From Nymphaea colorata (Eukaryota; Streptophyta; Magnoliopsida; Nymphaeales; Nymphaeaceae), in assembly GCF_008831285.2 (NCBI RefSeq), contig NC_045141.1, positions 3,675,224 through 3,739,223 of the forward strand: a DNA stretch of 64,000 nt, given 5' to 3'. Both the position numbers and the translations under genes were made by a program. The notes below the pieces were generated by a model. It searched no databases and was not told the origin of the DNA. It was given only the letters and a program-made list of their open reading frames with translations. This document shows, piece after piece, positions 1 through 11,138 of the stretch; within the stretch, counting starts at the first letter, position 1; every line of letters begins with the position of its first letter.

Positions 1-803
1 TTTCCCACATCTAAAACATTTCACTTTTGGTCTCCACTGCTGTGTAGTTTCTCTTGTTTTCTTTTCTATATTTTTCTCTTTCTTTTCAGCAATATTCCTA
101 CTTGGAGACCGAATGACTGGCTTAGCTGGCCATCGTGATCTCTGACCCTTACTAAATAAAGCTTCCTCATTATTTCCTTTGAGAGAAAGCCCGACCATTT
201 GCTTCGCTAATGTTTCTTGATTGATCAAGAGATTTTCTAACTCCAACAAAGTTGGTTGAACTGGCCAGCCTTGAACACCAATTATAAAACTACCAAATTC
301 TGGACGAAGTCCGCGAATAAGTATTCTCCGCATACGGGCCTCACTAATTTTAGACTCAGGGTCGATTTGAGATATCTCTCTACAAATATTTTTAACCTTC
401 ATAAAATATTCTGCTATCGACATGCTTCCCTGAGTTAATGTAGCTAGATCATTTTCTAATAATTGTAGGCGGGCATCATTAGCTCGAGAAAATAGGGTTG
501 CAAAAGCATCCCATGCTTCTTTAGGAGTCGTAGCATCTCGTATATGCTCTAATAAATTTTTCTCGATTGATACCTTAATTGCAAATAAAGCTTTTCCTGC
601 TTTGATCATCCATTTCTTCTTCGCTTCCTCGTCGACAGGAATATTAGTGTCTGATCCCAATACAATCTCCCATAATTCTTGTCCTAGAAAATACGACTCC
701 GTACAGGATTTCCAATAGCCATAATTACTATTGTTAAGTTTCTCAATATTGTTTAATGCAACCGCTAATGCCGCTATAACTTCAGGATATATCTATTCCA
801 ATA
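1..803 (-). pseudogene. Ty1/copia gag polyprotein, 5' part (runs off window)
   Basis: Read on the minus strand from about 803 down to 1, one frame stays open for roughly 265 codons and looks like a copia Gag of the UBN2 type. It has the N-terminal stretch with NYGYWK, a middle KEAWDAF segment, LLENDLATL and YFMKVKNIC, and it ends at the window edge in CFRCGK, the start of a CCHC zinc knuckle. Gag packages the element RNA in cytoplasmic particles. No in-frame ATG is present: the frame is closed upstream by a TAG close to where the start should be, so the start codon seems lost by mutation. The PBS and LTR follow directly upstream. Protease, integrase and RT would lie to the left, outside the window. 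Family assignment is confident; functionality is unlikely without a start. Confidence 0.8.
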
Positions 804-826
804 AATCGGCCCTCGGACAGAACCTC

Positions 827-838
827 GCTCTGATACCA
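827..838 (-). other. Copia primer binding site (initiator tRNA-Met type)
   Basis: The minus strand reads TGGTATCAGAGC here, the standard sequence complementary to the 3' end of plant initiator tRNA-Met that primes minus-strand DNA synthesis. It lies between the gag frame on the left and the LTR on the right, and fixes the orientation of this element as minus. Confidence 0.85.
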
Positions 839-840
839 CT

Positions 841-1430
841 TGTTGGATAACGTAATGCGGGCCCTAAATATAACTCAGCTACAAACTCGAATTTATACGG
901 AGAAAATCCAGCAGAGTCTCGACGTCCAAACTAATACTCAATAAATATTACAAAAGAGGGCTTAAGAAAACTCACCTCGGCTCACGCAGTGAGCTAACAC
1001 ACCCAACGCCCTTGAAGCTTCAACACTCAAGTTCACGAAGTGAACACACTAGCACTCACCAGCTCACAAAGTGAGCACACACTAAAACTCAACCCAACTC
1101 ACAACGCTCAACCCAACTCACAATTTTTCACACACTCTCACCATGGCCCAACGTCCCTATTTATAGGGAGAGAAAGTCGGTGGATGAAGCTTCCACCGAC
1201 TTCCACATTTACTTTTCTTTATTTTATTTAATTATTATTTTTCTTCTTTAATCATTACATAACCACCGACTTAAAATTGAGACTCTCACCGACTTTACAA
1301 ATGAAGAGGCTACAAGCCTCTTGAGTCATCTCGACTCTTCCAAGAGAGTCGGTGATGACTCTCTACAGAAGATGCACAGAGGAAGAGCTCGAACATCATT
1401 GCGAGGTCGGTACCCCTGCCATGGCAGATT
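841..1430 (-). repeat. 5' LTR of the minus-strand copia element (outer end uncertain)
   Basis: The LTR abuts the PBS and, in plus-strand view, begins TGTTGGATAACG. It contains a TATA box read on the minus strand (CTATAAATAGGG at about 1154-1165), as expected for the U3 promoter, and short purine/pyrimidine-rich repeats based on CTCAACCCAACTCACAA and AGCTCACAAAGTGAG. The inner edge is well supported by the PBS. The outer edge is a guess because the matching 3' LTR lies outside the window; I see no clear CCAACA-type terminus. Confidence 0.6.
1154..1165 (-). promoter_or_regulatory. TATA box of copia LTR
   Basis: Minus strand CTATAAATAGGG, about 310 bp before the PBS within the LTR, in the usual place for the U3 TATA box. 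Transcription would begin near 1125 and run leftward into gag. Confidence 0.55.
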
Positions 1431-1650
1431 AAATTGATCGATCATCAGCAGAGCTGAGAGAAAGCTTACAGTGAATCGATAAAAGGAGAGAGCCAGATCG
1501 GTTGGTTTTGTCCCTCTCTGAACTCATCCGAAGAAAGGAATGTCTTCAGTTCCTTCTCTGGTCCATCTCTGGGGAAAAATGGAGATGAGAGAACACCGTG
1601 GCCGGTGGGGCCAGGAGGGAGAGCAGAGATGAGAGGAAGCCACTCAAGAA

Positions 1651-1987
1651 GGGAGCGTTTGAGTGTGGGAAAAAAAATTGGAGAGAAAGCTAACAGCAGA
1701 ATACCGTCACTGAGAAAGGGAGCGTTGAGTGTGGGAAAAAAATTTGGAGAGGAAGCTAGCAGGAGAATACCGTCACTGAGGAAGGGAGCGTCTGAGAGTG
1801 GGAAAAAAAGATTGGAGAGAAAGCTAACAGCAGAATACCGTCACTGAGAAAGGGAGCGTTGAGTGTGGGAAAAAAATTTGGAGAGGAAGCTAACAGGAGA
1901 ATACCGTCACTGAGGAAGGGAGCGTCTGAGAGTGGGAAAAAAATTTGGAGAGGAAGCTAACAGGAGAATACCGCCGCCTTTGGGGAA
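1651..1987. repeat. Minisatellite, about 5 copies of a ~67-bp unit
   Basis: Five head-to-tail copies start at 1651, 1718, 1784, 1852 and 1918. Each begins GGGAGCGT, has a poly(A) stretch after GTGGG, then GGAGAGRAAGCTA and AGAATACCGTCACTGAG. Copies 1 and 3 share AACAGCAGAATACC and GAGAAA, while copies 2 and 4 share AGGAGAATACC and GAGGAA, so a ~133-bp dimer appears to have been duplicated. Unit lengths vary (66-70 bp), so the open frames across it do not look conserved and I do not call a gene. Confidence 0.85.
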
Positions 1988-3252
1988 GGGAGAGAGAGCA
2001 AAGAGAAGAGGATTTTGTATGTTGGCTCTATTGCAGACGTTTCATCCTACGACTAAGGCGCTGGGCGGAAATGAAGCGGTGCGCACAGCACAGGACCAAT
2101 CAATAACGCGAAGTGCCTCAAGCAATGGGTTTCCAGCGATAGGGTGAGTATCGACCATAACGACAAATAACACTTTAGGAACTGCAGTAAACCGTTCCTA
2201 ACAGTACAGCTGGTGATTTAGAACTGTCAAGCGACCATTCTTAAAGTGTTCCTAAAATCGGTGTTCCTACTTATTTTTAGGATTGATTGCAACCGGTTTT
2301 TAATGAAGACTCATTAGTACTGCTTGGTTAACAAGATTAATGCTTTCTGACATGAATTACCAATGGTAAAATTGTTGAATAACTAATATTTCTAAAGAAA
2401 TAACATACACATGCAAGACTAACTCTTGGTTAGCAAGATTCATGCTCTCTCTTTCTATATGTGTGTGTGTGTGTGTTCATGTTTTAGTCATGCAAATATA
2501 TAAACAACGCTAGAAGTCTAATTTTCATGTACATTTGCTTGCAAATCATCAATACACAAAAAAATGATGATGAGAACACACTTGATTCTACAAGGCAGGA
2601 ATAGTTACTGGCATTTCAATTGGTAATTTAGCTGCCAATAACCATCTTCTATCCAAAAAAGATGTTAATCGGATTTCCAACAATATCAATGAGCTACACA
2701 AATGTAGCAAGTACCTTTTTGATAAAGGAAGGGCCAAACTGAAAATCTAATGTCCCTTCCTAAACTCTTGCTGCCACAAGTGTAAGAAATCATGTAGCAG
2801 TTCTCGTAAGAAGAAAACATACAACCTAATCCCTTCTCAACTAACACATGTCAGAAGTGAGTGCTTGAAAAAGGATGTAACTCAAACTTCCTAGACAAAA
2901 GAAGAACAATAAGATAAGGGAAACTAAATGCTATTGTTTCTTCTCATGTGCACCAAAATCAAACAAAGGTGAACACCTGAAAGAGATGGAAACTCACTTA
3001 CCTCCAAGAGATGGAGAGGAAATGACACAAAGATGACAATATGGTAATAATGAGTTAAGGCAGTTATATCTAAATTGTTTGAATAGCTTCACAACAGTAA
3101 CCGTGCTCAAGGGAACAAGATTCCATAAGGGAGAGCTTGAACAGGGATCCCCAGTTTGGCTTTGACTGGGGCCTGCTCATTGAAGAGACAGTGAAGGAAA
3201 ACATGAAAAAGCAACTAGACAAGGCCAAGCAAGAGTTAGGAACATAAAGAAC
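1988..3252. other. Intergenic DNA with no recognisable gene
   Basis: The stretch contains a short (TG)n run near 2458-2477 and, around 2100-2290, a segment rich in the words GGAACNG and GTTCCTA that resembles the subterminal region of a DNA transposon. No terminal inverted repeats or coding frame could be recognised. The rest shows nothing I can name. Confidence 0.4.
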
Positions 3253-3277
3253 TGAGAGAGAGAGAGAGAGAGAGAGA
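3253..3277. repeat. (GA)n microsatellite
   Basis: About 12 GA dinucleotides. A short minus-strand open frame passing through it is a low-complexity artefact. Confidence 0.9.
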
Positions 3278-3589
3278 AGTGTCTCTCTAACCATTGTTAT
3301 CCTTCTCTTTCAGCAGTCCCTCTTTCTTCTCTTTCAACAATCACCCAATTTTTCTCCCTCCAACGTAACTTCTGTTGGGTGGTGTTAGGAAAGAAGTGTC
3401 TTGAGGAAGAAACACGAGAGAGAACCAATAATCTCTACTAAAAAACATGAAACACTAATAGAAAGAAAAACTTTTTTACAACCAAAGGGGAATGGGCAGA
3501 AAGCTTCTTTATCATTTTTTTTTCAATATGATAAAGCTTTTATATGTTTGATTTCTTACTATTTTTCTAATTTTATTTTTTAATCAAAA

Positions 3590-3870
3590 TACATTTTTAA
3601 CTATTCCGATTCACAAATTATTTCAATTAGGTGTGCTTGGGCCCATTTCAAATTTAGTACGAAAAATTAAAATATTTATATTATATGCATACATATATAT
3701 AATTACATTTAAGATTAATAAAAATAATTGAAATCAAACTTGGCCAAATGTCAACCCAAGCACAGGCCCAAGTGCAGCTAGGTTTATTGGAAGGCTCAAT
3801 CGGCCACCATTTCAAGGCCCTGGCCCGGCCTACTGAAAGCCCGATCAGCCCCTGGCCTGGTATAGAGTTT
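3590..3870. repeat. Dispersed repeat with GGGC/GGCC-rich flanks and AT-rich core
   Basis: GC-rich words such as TTGGGCCC, GGCCCAAG, GGCCCTGGCCCGGCC and CCCCTGGCC flank an AT-rich core (3660-3735). The same architecture occurs at 23610-23880 and 24285-24540, so this looks like one dispersed family. No coding capacity or clean terminal repeats are visible, and the class is unknown. Confidence 0.45.
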
Positions 3871-4886
3871 TACTTCTTATTCCAATTTGATTTACTGATT
3901 CTCTAAACTTTTGAACTTTTTGATTTGATTTAAAAAATGATTATGACAACATTGGTTTAATTACAAGTCGAGCCACGCGAGCTTAATTGGGTCGAGTTCT
4001 TATAACTCAAACTTGACCTGTTTAGCATTTCAAGTATAAGTCAAACTCGAGCTCAATTTGTTTATCAACGAGTAGAGTATTTTTGAGTGAATTTGAGTCA
4101 GACTCCTTGTCGCGGTGGCTAAGCTACTGCAAAGAACATCCCTTCATGCATTGATTGATTGCAGTTTAACTAAATAGTTGTAATTACATAAAATAGTTCA
4201 ATAAAATTTGGGTTTAATTCTCAATTTAGAAGTTTTAAGTTATTTTCAAATACTTCTTTTGATCAGTTCTCTTTTTCTAAATACTTATGTAAAGCAACTA
4301 GTTTATCAACTGAATAAAATTTTTATGAGGTTGCATGTCTATACAAAAATGGTATGTTTGATTAATCATTAAAATAGTTTATTGAATAAATAAATTATTC
4401 ATATGACTTTCATACTTTTTTTATATTAACTGTGCATATTGAACTATGATTTTTATATTTTTAAACAACAAATTTTAATTTATTAGACAACTTTTTTATG
4501 ATGATCACTTATTGATAATTATTAAATCTGGTGACCCATATTAGTTTCTTTTACAAAATACATTGTTTAAGGATTTTTTTTTATTTCATTGAGTTAATTA
4601 AAATAATTTCCTTTACATATGTATAAAGTGTGTTCAATGATGTCAAACCTTCATTTGCTTCACATCATCACTATCTCTTTGGGTTAGTCTTCTTAGTATA
4701 TTAGTTTGCTTAATTACATAAATAAAACAACTTATAAATTGATCAATTTGCACATTATATTGTTTATCTTTCAAACAAATTGTTCCATTTGCACATTTCA
4801 TGCTCCAAATGATTGAATCGATTTGATGATTCAAATATTCAATCAATCTTTTTTCCTATTAATTAAATGTTTTTGTTTTTAAATTG
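3871..4886. other. AT-rich intergenic DNA
   Basis: Near 3965-4080 there are repeated CGAGCTCAA/AACTCGAG words typical of dispersed plant repeats. The remainder is AT-rich, with recurrent TTGCTTAATTACATAAA-like motifs also seen near 12670. No gene recognised. Confidence 0.4.
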
Positions 4887-5042
4887 GTGAATTATGTGTT
4901 ATATATCAAATAAACAAGACTTTTAGACAATATGATTATACAAAATAATTTACTTGATTGATTAAATAAGTAATTGATAAATTGATAACAAAACCTTTTT
5001 TAAGAGTACTGCAATTTTTCCATATTAAATATATTTAATTTC
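4887..5042 (+). repeat. Left copy of a ~150-bp direct repeat (partner at 12393-12540)
   Basis: The segment from GAATTATGTGTTATATATC through AAATATATTT recurs almost unchanged at 12393-12540, with a few small indels. The pair brackets the LTR-like segment and the endogenous pararetrovirus. Confidence 0.85.
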
Positions 5043-5515
5043 ACTCGTGGTTCATGGTTTTGTTTTCAATTAAAGGCTTCTGTCATACCAATGCATACCT
5101 AGTGTATTCCCCTTGCCTCAATATGGGTCTTGATTAAACCTACTAACTGCGCGTCTGAGGCTTTTCCCGATAGCTAAAGTGTAGCCTGGTTGGTTCTTGA
5201 TGCCCTAGCACTTCGGTTCTTTCAAGAAAAGAGAAACTTAAAAGACAAGATACAATAAGCAAATACATATAACAAGTAGTAAAAACCGGCAGGCATATGC
5301 AAGATACAGAAAGCATTTAGAAATAGAACAAAACTACTTGAAGGATGAGCATTCCTTTATTGATCTTTAAAAGAGTACATCCTCTCTTATGAGCGAGGTT
5401 CTTTTCTTAGCCCATGGCCGATAGCATTTTTCCCATAGGAATACACCATGGAAAAACACTCAAGAGGAAAATAAGGAAAGGTTTCTTTCTCTACACCTCT
5501 GTCGAAGTCTCGCCG
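5043..5515 (-). repeat. LTR-like transposon fragment, unclassified
   Basis: Words such as CATTCCTTTATTGATCTTTAAAAGAGTACATCC and the short GC-rich phrases around it resemble the reversed R/U5 part of plant LTRs. No PBS, PPT or coding frame accompanies it. Assigned only by general resemblance. Confidence 0.3.
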
Positions 5516-5536
5516 CCCCCCCCCCCCCGCCCCCCC
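5516..5536. repeat. Poly(C) tract
   Basis: A run of 13 C, one G, then 7 C. Such a tract is unusual in this AT-rich DNA and is error-prone in assembly. Confidence 0.9.
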
Positions 5537-5576
5537 ACAACTTAGTGCATAGTGCAGATTTTATAGAGGTTTGTGA

Positions 5577-8440
5577 TGTCACACCCCAACCCTTTTGACC
5601 CTCAAAAATTTTTTTTTTTAAAACATAAAACATTGAGGTGCGACGACACAACAATTCAACATGATATGAGCTAAGCAATTCAAAACAATGGGGCAAACTT
5701 TCATTTATCTAACAATTTCAGTTGATACAAAATTACATCAATGTGTATAACAAAGATGCCCCAAACCATATGATTGATGCCTAACAACAACAAGACATGA
5801 ATATAACCCAAACACGACACGCCGACACTACAAACGACCCAAAACCTCCCTAGTAGGATGTGAGTGAAGCCATCTGTTCAACCTGCTGCCCCGGGTCTGC
5901 CAAAACCTGAAAAAAAAAGAATAACTAAAGGCTTAGCCGTCACAGTATGACAACAAGCCAGGAAAAACAAATATGAAGGCCCCTCACATAGACCACGATA
6001 TATAAATGCAACTCAATGGCCAAGATCATTATAAATATGATGAAATAATAACAATCATAAAAACAAATCATCATCATGTCGTGTCAGGGCATAGTCACAT
6101 CATTTGCCAAGAAAGCCCCTCATATAGGCCATGACATATAAATGCCACTCAATGGCCAAGATAACACAATTTCAAATCACATGCATATAAATCACATACA
6201 CTTCATTTACATACTTTCATTTTCATTAGCTTTAGCGAATTGACAGTTCCCGTGGGTGCAAACACAGGCACGTGCACACCATGGAGGCCCATAGCCGAGA
6301 GACAACCCCCGTGGTCGCCCATAACAGTATGGATCCATTCATCCGCTGCAGTGGTAGAACACTCATCCATGGGTATGTGATTTCCAAGGAGAGATACTCA
6401 GCCTTCCCTAGAACACCCAGGTTGGGAAGGCGGGAGCCCAACGCTCCAAGCACATCACAAAACAGTACCCTGGGGCCTTGCACCGCCTGCGCTCCGAACA
6501 GGTGAGACCAATGACGAAGGCGGGACAACTCCCAAACACATAGCCACATCCCACTGGCCTTTCATCTCTTATTCTTTCATTATTATCATTATAATTGCAC
6601 ATTCACAAAATGATTAGCTAGCTCATGAGGTTGGTACACTTCACGAGTGCACCCACACCTCCAATTGCCTCCACACGAGGGCCATACATATCATTACATT
6701 CTTAGCTAGCCGTCATGCAGTACGGTTACAACTACCCTCCAATTCATTCATTTGCATCATTGCCCGTGGCAATATAGATGCAACAAATCACAACATTCAC
6801 ATTCATAAGCACTCACATCTTATCAACCATATCATTCACATCTTTCAAAACTTAGCCAAACCCCGGATAGTAGTCTCGATCCGTGATTGGCTCGTAGCTG
6901 TCCTAAGCAGTTATCATTCTAGGATACTTTCTAATATACAATTGGGGTCGAGGAGACACTCGACTCGATACCCTGTCTCATCTGTCCTAAGCAGTTATCA
7001 ATTCTAGCATGCACATGCAAATGCGTAACAGTTTTCAAAACAAGCTTCTAATACCTTTTCAAAACAAATCTTATCATGAATCAAATCATTTGCATACATA
7101 CATACATTCACTTACAAAGAAATCATTCAATCACATCACAATCCTAGGATTCCACGATCCTAGGAACACACATTCACACATTGGCCCCAGGCAGGGATTT
7201 GCCTGGAATGCCGCCATACCTGTCACGTGTCCACAAAACACTTCAAAACGCCTCGAGCTTCACGTCTAGTTGCTCAAGGTCTACTGGACACGCCCGGTGT
7301 ACCTAGAAACATACACAAGTGGTAAATTCTCTACTATTTTAGTTTACAAAGCATACAAATATAAAACAAAATCATTTGAGGCACAAGTCATCGCCTCAAA
7401 AGGGTATCGACGGGTAGTGTGGAACCACAAGGCCCTCCAATAGGCCACTTCCTAACTTCTTGACGTTGCCACCAAACGTCAAAACTCAAGGCTTCAACCA
7501 ATCCATCATTAACACATTCTTAAATGCTTTCTTTAGTTGAAGCGTCTTCCCAAAAATACACCCAACTTACATATTCTTTCCCCAAACAATGCCAAGATAC
7601 ACCCGTTCACAAAAGCATGCACCACGTGCTTACTAAGACGGTTCTAAATCTTTTCACCCACATCAAAATCTCTACCATGTTTCCAAATAGCTTCAAAAAT
7701 TACCACCTCAAGCTTAAAAGATCTATATAGGCATGAATCATCGCTTGTCCAACATAATACTAAACATTTCCCAAAAAGCAACATTGCTAAAATGCATCCC
7801 AAATCATCAATTCTAAATTCTAACATGCTCAAACAATAGTTATACATACTCCAACAAAAAATTTATAACAATCTAAGCTCGATTAAGCCTTGCTCACCCC
7901 AATTTAAGAATCCGAACTGCTGCGATGCTTTCGACAGCCACCTCAAGCATTTAAATGATTCCCAAACGACAAAAATTGTGAAATGCCGCCACCACCAACA
8001 CCGTCTAGTCGCTGTTATGAGGGGAAGAACACATCCCCCAAGCTGAAATCCAATCAAACAGTGATAAAATTAGTGAGGAAGAGTGCTCGGTTGGGAAAAA
8101 ACAAATAGAAAAATGGGGAGAGAGCACGAGAGAGTGGCGGTGGGAGAAATGCAGCGAAGAGGGCGAGCAAGGAGGGTTCAGGCAGAGGGGAGAGACAAGA
8201 GAGAGAGAAACGGACGAGCTTACCTACACGTTGCCGCCGCCGTCGCCGTCCTCCACCTCTGTCATCGCTGCCTGCTTCTCTGTCGCAAGGATCAGTGAGA
8301 GATGAGAGAACGAAGAAGAGGGAGGTTCTGCGGAAGGAAAGGGAGAAGAGACAGAGAGGAGGAGAGAGCTGGCGTCGGGCTCCTCTTCATGCCTGGAGTT
8401 CTGGTCAGGGTCTGGACCCGCTCCAGCCCAACCTGACTTA
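5577..8440 (-). repeat. Putative gypsy LTR (solo or 3'), read on the minus strand
   Basis: In plus view it begins TGTCACACCCCAACCC, the reverse complement of the GGGTGTGACA terminus common to long plant gypsy (Tekay/Del-like) LTRs. Its right part holds a CCGCCGCCGTCGCCGTC stretch and pyrimidine-rich leader-like DNA expected in the R region on the minus strand. A TATA-like TATATAG (minus) lies near 7722. No PBS, PPT, gag or pol flanks it, so it may be a solo LTR. Several short reading frames inside it have no recognisable product. The right boundary is approximate. Confidence 0.45.
5975..6165. repeat. Imperfect duplication inside the LTR-like segment
   Basis: About 50 bp at 5978-6028 (CCCCTCACATAGACC to CAATGGCCAAGAT) recur at 6116-6165 with several substitutions, 138 bp apart. 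A second pair, CTGTCCTAAGCAGTTATCA, occurs at about 6898 and 6982. Confidence 0.75.
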
Positions 8441-8618
8441 ACAAAAAGAACGACTGTTACACGTGAAGTCTCCAGAAAGGCTTAACATGTCCTCCATTTT
8501 AACTTATCCACAACTTTTCTACTTTTGGCGGAAGTGAGTGAAGGGATAAACTTCTTTTCTTAGTGGCTGCTTTTTGAGTGCGCTTTGCTTTTTCAGACAA
8601 AACATCTTTCAGCTGAGT

Positions 8619-8707
8619 GGTCCTTCAAAAGGAACCACTTTTTCTTGTCATTCACATAGTGTGCTGGAATGGCCCCTTGAAAGGAACCACTTTTTGTCAT
8701 TTACATG
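8619..8707. repeat. Two tandem ~38-bp imperfect repeats in pararetroviral non-coding region
   Basis: Copies at 8619-8658 and 8671-8707 share AAAGGAACCACTTTTT followed by TTGTCATTYACAT. They lie near a minus-strand TATAAGAGG (about 8735-8745), so they may belong to the viral promoter or leader. Confidence 0.7.
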
Positions 8708-8734
8708 GACATATTGTCCAGAGAGGAATCAGAT

Positions 8735-8745
8735 TCCCTCTTATA
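8735..8745 (-). promoter_or_regulatory. TATA-like element in pararetroviral non-coding region
   Basis: Minus strand reads AGTATAAGAGG downstream of the last coding remnant, the position where pararetroviruses carry their genomic RNA promoter. Activity is unknown. Confidence 0.35.
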
Positions 8746-8799
8746 CTGTGATCTTAGTGGAGTACGTGGAAAGATGGGTTGTCCTCTTCCACGTGTTAC

Positions 8800-9940
8800 T
8801 ATTGGCCTTCTTACTGTAAAGATATTTAGTCCTTCTCTGCTTCCCCATGTTGCCATCTTCCTTCCACACGCGTAGCAAGTACCTGCTTGGTGCTTTATGA
8901 GGTGACAATAAGCTTTAGCTGTATCTTTAGAGTCTTGTATATCTCCTTTGTCTATGTGGTCTATGAATCCTTGATGTTTCGCCAATGCAGTGACATCTTT
9001 CTTTTTTGTGTGAGCTGTAAATGGCACATCTACTAGTGGAAGAGTGATGCCACCATATTCCTCTTTCTGCTTGTGATTTTGCAGTGTTTACAATAATTTT
9101 CATGCCCAAGGCACATCTATAATGCACAAACTTCATTTTGTCCTTTATTTGGGGATAAGGTTTTTGCTTTTGATTTATGTCAAAAGTTAATTGGAAATCT
9201 TTTGCTACAAGTCCTATTTGGACTAGATGGATACTTTTCTTTTCTTTCTAGGAATCATATGAAATATTAATTAGTTCTGATGCTGCCGAGAAGAATTTTA
9301 AAAAAGACTATAGATTCAGTTATAAAACCAAGATTTCCTAAAGTAAATTCTCTTACAACCTTATCCAGTTCTGTAGGTAGTAAAGTTATTTCTTCAAGTG
9401 AAGGAGATAAATAAATCATGGCTAAGGAGCCAAACTCAAACCATTTTTAAATAAATTTTGGGTTACAACCTTGTAAACAAAGGGTTCTGGGATAGATTTT
9501 TGAGCAATCAGTAAGGTATTCTTCGTTTGGGCCTTGTACAGGCAATTAGTGGAGTCCAGCTAAGGTTTGAAAATATCTATTAATAATTTTTGGAATTTGA
9601 ATGATTTCATCAAAGACGTTTGAAAGATGAGTTTTCATAGGAGTGCAGAAATTGCTTTCACAATAAGTTGACTTTTTGAGGTTCTTGCCTCTTGTATACT
9701 TTTCCCTCTTTCATATGACAGGTGGGTTTTTTGGGTCATGTTGACACATGTTTTGGACATTGCAGCCCATTTTGTCTCCACTGTTCATAGGAGATCTATA
9801 GCTTCATCCAGCCTTTTTGTTAGTTCAGAGTGTTGGTCAAGAACCTTTACCATCAATTCTATTGTTCTTTGTAGAAATCGACTAACATGTCGATCGCCTT
9901 TTTCGAGTTCTTATGCCATGCTACCCATTCTGTATTGATA
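8800..9940 (-). pseudogene. Pararetroviral coding remnant downstream of RNase H (unknown function)
   Basis: After the RNase H region the minus strand shows protein-like stretches broken by stops: one at 9940-9280 and a clearer lysine-rich one at about 9085-8810 with a CYACGRK motif. In florendoviruses a second ORF of unknown function follows the polyprotein at this place, which is why I attach it to the same element. I recognise no enzyme motif. Several frames overlap and no intact start-to-stop gene remains. Confidence 0.4.
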
Positions 9941-9959
9941 GAAGATAGGAAAGGATGTG

Positions 9960-10310
9960 TGCAATGTTGTTGTCTTTTCCTTTGATATGCTCAAAGGTGA
10001 TTTGTGCGGAATAAGTTGATACAATGTCTTTGAAATTCAACCATCACCTTGCAAAAGACTTTTTCACTATTTCATGTAATTGAACATAAAACTTTACAAT
10101 AGCTTCACAGTCAGTTAGAATAGAGAATTGTTTTTGAAGTATGAATAACTCAAAAGATTTCAAGGTATAAGAAATAGCTAATAGTTCAATGTCTATTGAG
10201 AAAATGTTTCGTTTTTCCATAAACTTTTCCGATGAATATCGACAAATTTCTTCGATAGCTTTTGAATCATACTTGGAGGGCTTAGCTAATAAAACTGACC
10301 CCACCTAAGG
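9960..10310 (-). pseudogene. Pararetroviral RNase H remnant
   Basis: The minus-strand frame contains the order GSVLLA, EICRYSS, an IDIELLAI segment (catalytic Glu), ILTDCEAIV (catalytic Asp) and, after a frame break near 10040, ITFEHIKGKDN, the typical end of a caulimovirid RNase H domain. The domain degrades the RNA strand during reverse transcription. It follows the RT with about 200 bp of broken frame between them. Not functional as it stands. Confidence 0.7.
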
Positions 10311-10526
10311 TGTGACCCGTCTGTCTGGTGAACTAAGTGTAATCTAAGGGCTTTTAATTGACTATCCAAATTTTTGATCTTTTTAACTTGTTCTATATCT
10401 TCTTGATTAACGAATAGAACTCCATTAGGCCTTAACTTAGCATATAGGCCAGCAACAAGATGGTGTACTTGTGGGATATAAGGCCTAACGTAGTTTAGAA
10501 TGCCTAGGAACTGTTGGAGTATCTTT

Positions 10527-11138
10527 TTATCTTCTAATTTGTTTGTGAATTCTTTGATAATTTTGTTTATAATATGATTTTGAAGTTTTATGCATATGGA
10601 GTAGTTCCATTTTTTTCTTTGAAATTATAATGCCTTGTTCTTCAAATGTTTCAAAGATTTTTTTCAAATGCTTAATATGTTCATTTTTTGTTTTAGAGAA
10701 AACAAGAATATCGTCAACATAGACTATGGAGAATTCTTTGCATTTTTCTAGTGCATTATCCATTTTTCTTTGAAAGACACTTTTTGTGTTTTTTAAGCCA
10801 AAATGCATTACTAACCATTCATAATGAGCTTGCAGACATGTAAAAGCTGTCCATTCTATTGATTTATCATCCATTTTTATTTGCCAAAACTCGCTTTTGT
10901 AGTCAAATTTTGAAAAGTATCTTTTATCTTGTATCATTTGTATTAAGTTGTCTTTGTCATGGATGTTATATCCATCATCCCTTGTATTGTCATTTAATCT
11001 CTTATAATTGATAACCATTCTAGTTTTTCCACGGACGTGTTCAGAATGCTTATTGACAATAGAGGCAGATGAACAATGAGCACTTGTACTCATACAGGTA
11101 ACTTTTAGTTTGAATAATTCTGTAATATGTTCTTCCAT
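10527..11138 (-). pseudogene. Pararetroviral reverse transcriptase, broken
   Basis: A 203-codon minus-strand frame carries ordered RT motifs: RMVINYKRLND, a FSKFD catalytic block, WTAFTC, EWLVMHFGLKN and the active-site VYVDDILVFS. The wording of these blocks is caulimovirid rather than gypsy. The frame continues in altered reading after 10600, and upstream stops separate it from the protease. RT copies viral RNA to DNA in the cytoplasm; here it is a genomic fossil. Although the YVDD box is intact, the frame lacks a natural start and neighbouring domains are disrupted. Confidence 0.8.

Noticed and set aside
1651-1987. CRISPR-like array
   Set aside because: Units are contiguous tandem copies without unique spacers, and the DNA is plant nuclear.
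1605-2147. Basic repeat protein encoded by the minisatellite
   Set aside because: Unit lengths are not all multiples of three, so the frame changes between units; low-complexity coding by chance.
5816-5830. CACTACAAACGACC as a CACTA left terminus
   Set aside because: It departs from CACTACAAAAAAA after nine bases and lies inside the LTR-like segment.
6232-6602. Overlapping frames of 64-105 codons on both strands
   Set aside because: They fall within the LTR-like repeat and show no recognised motif.
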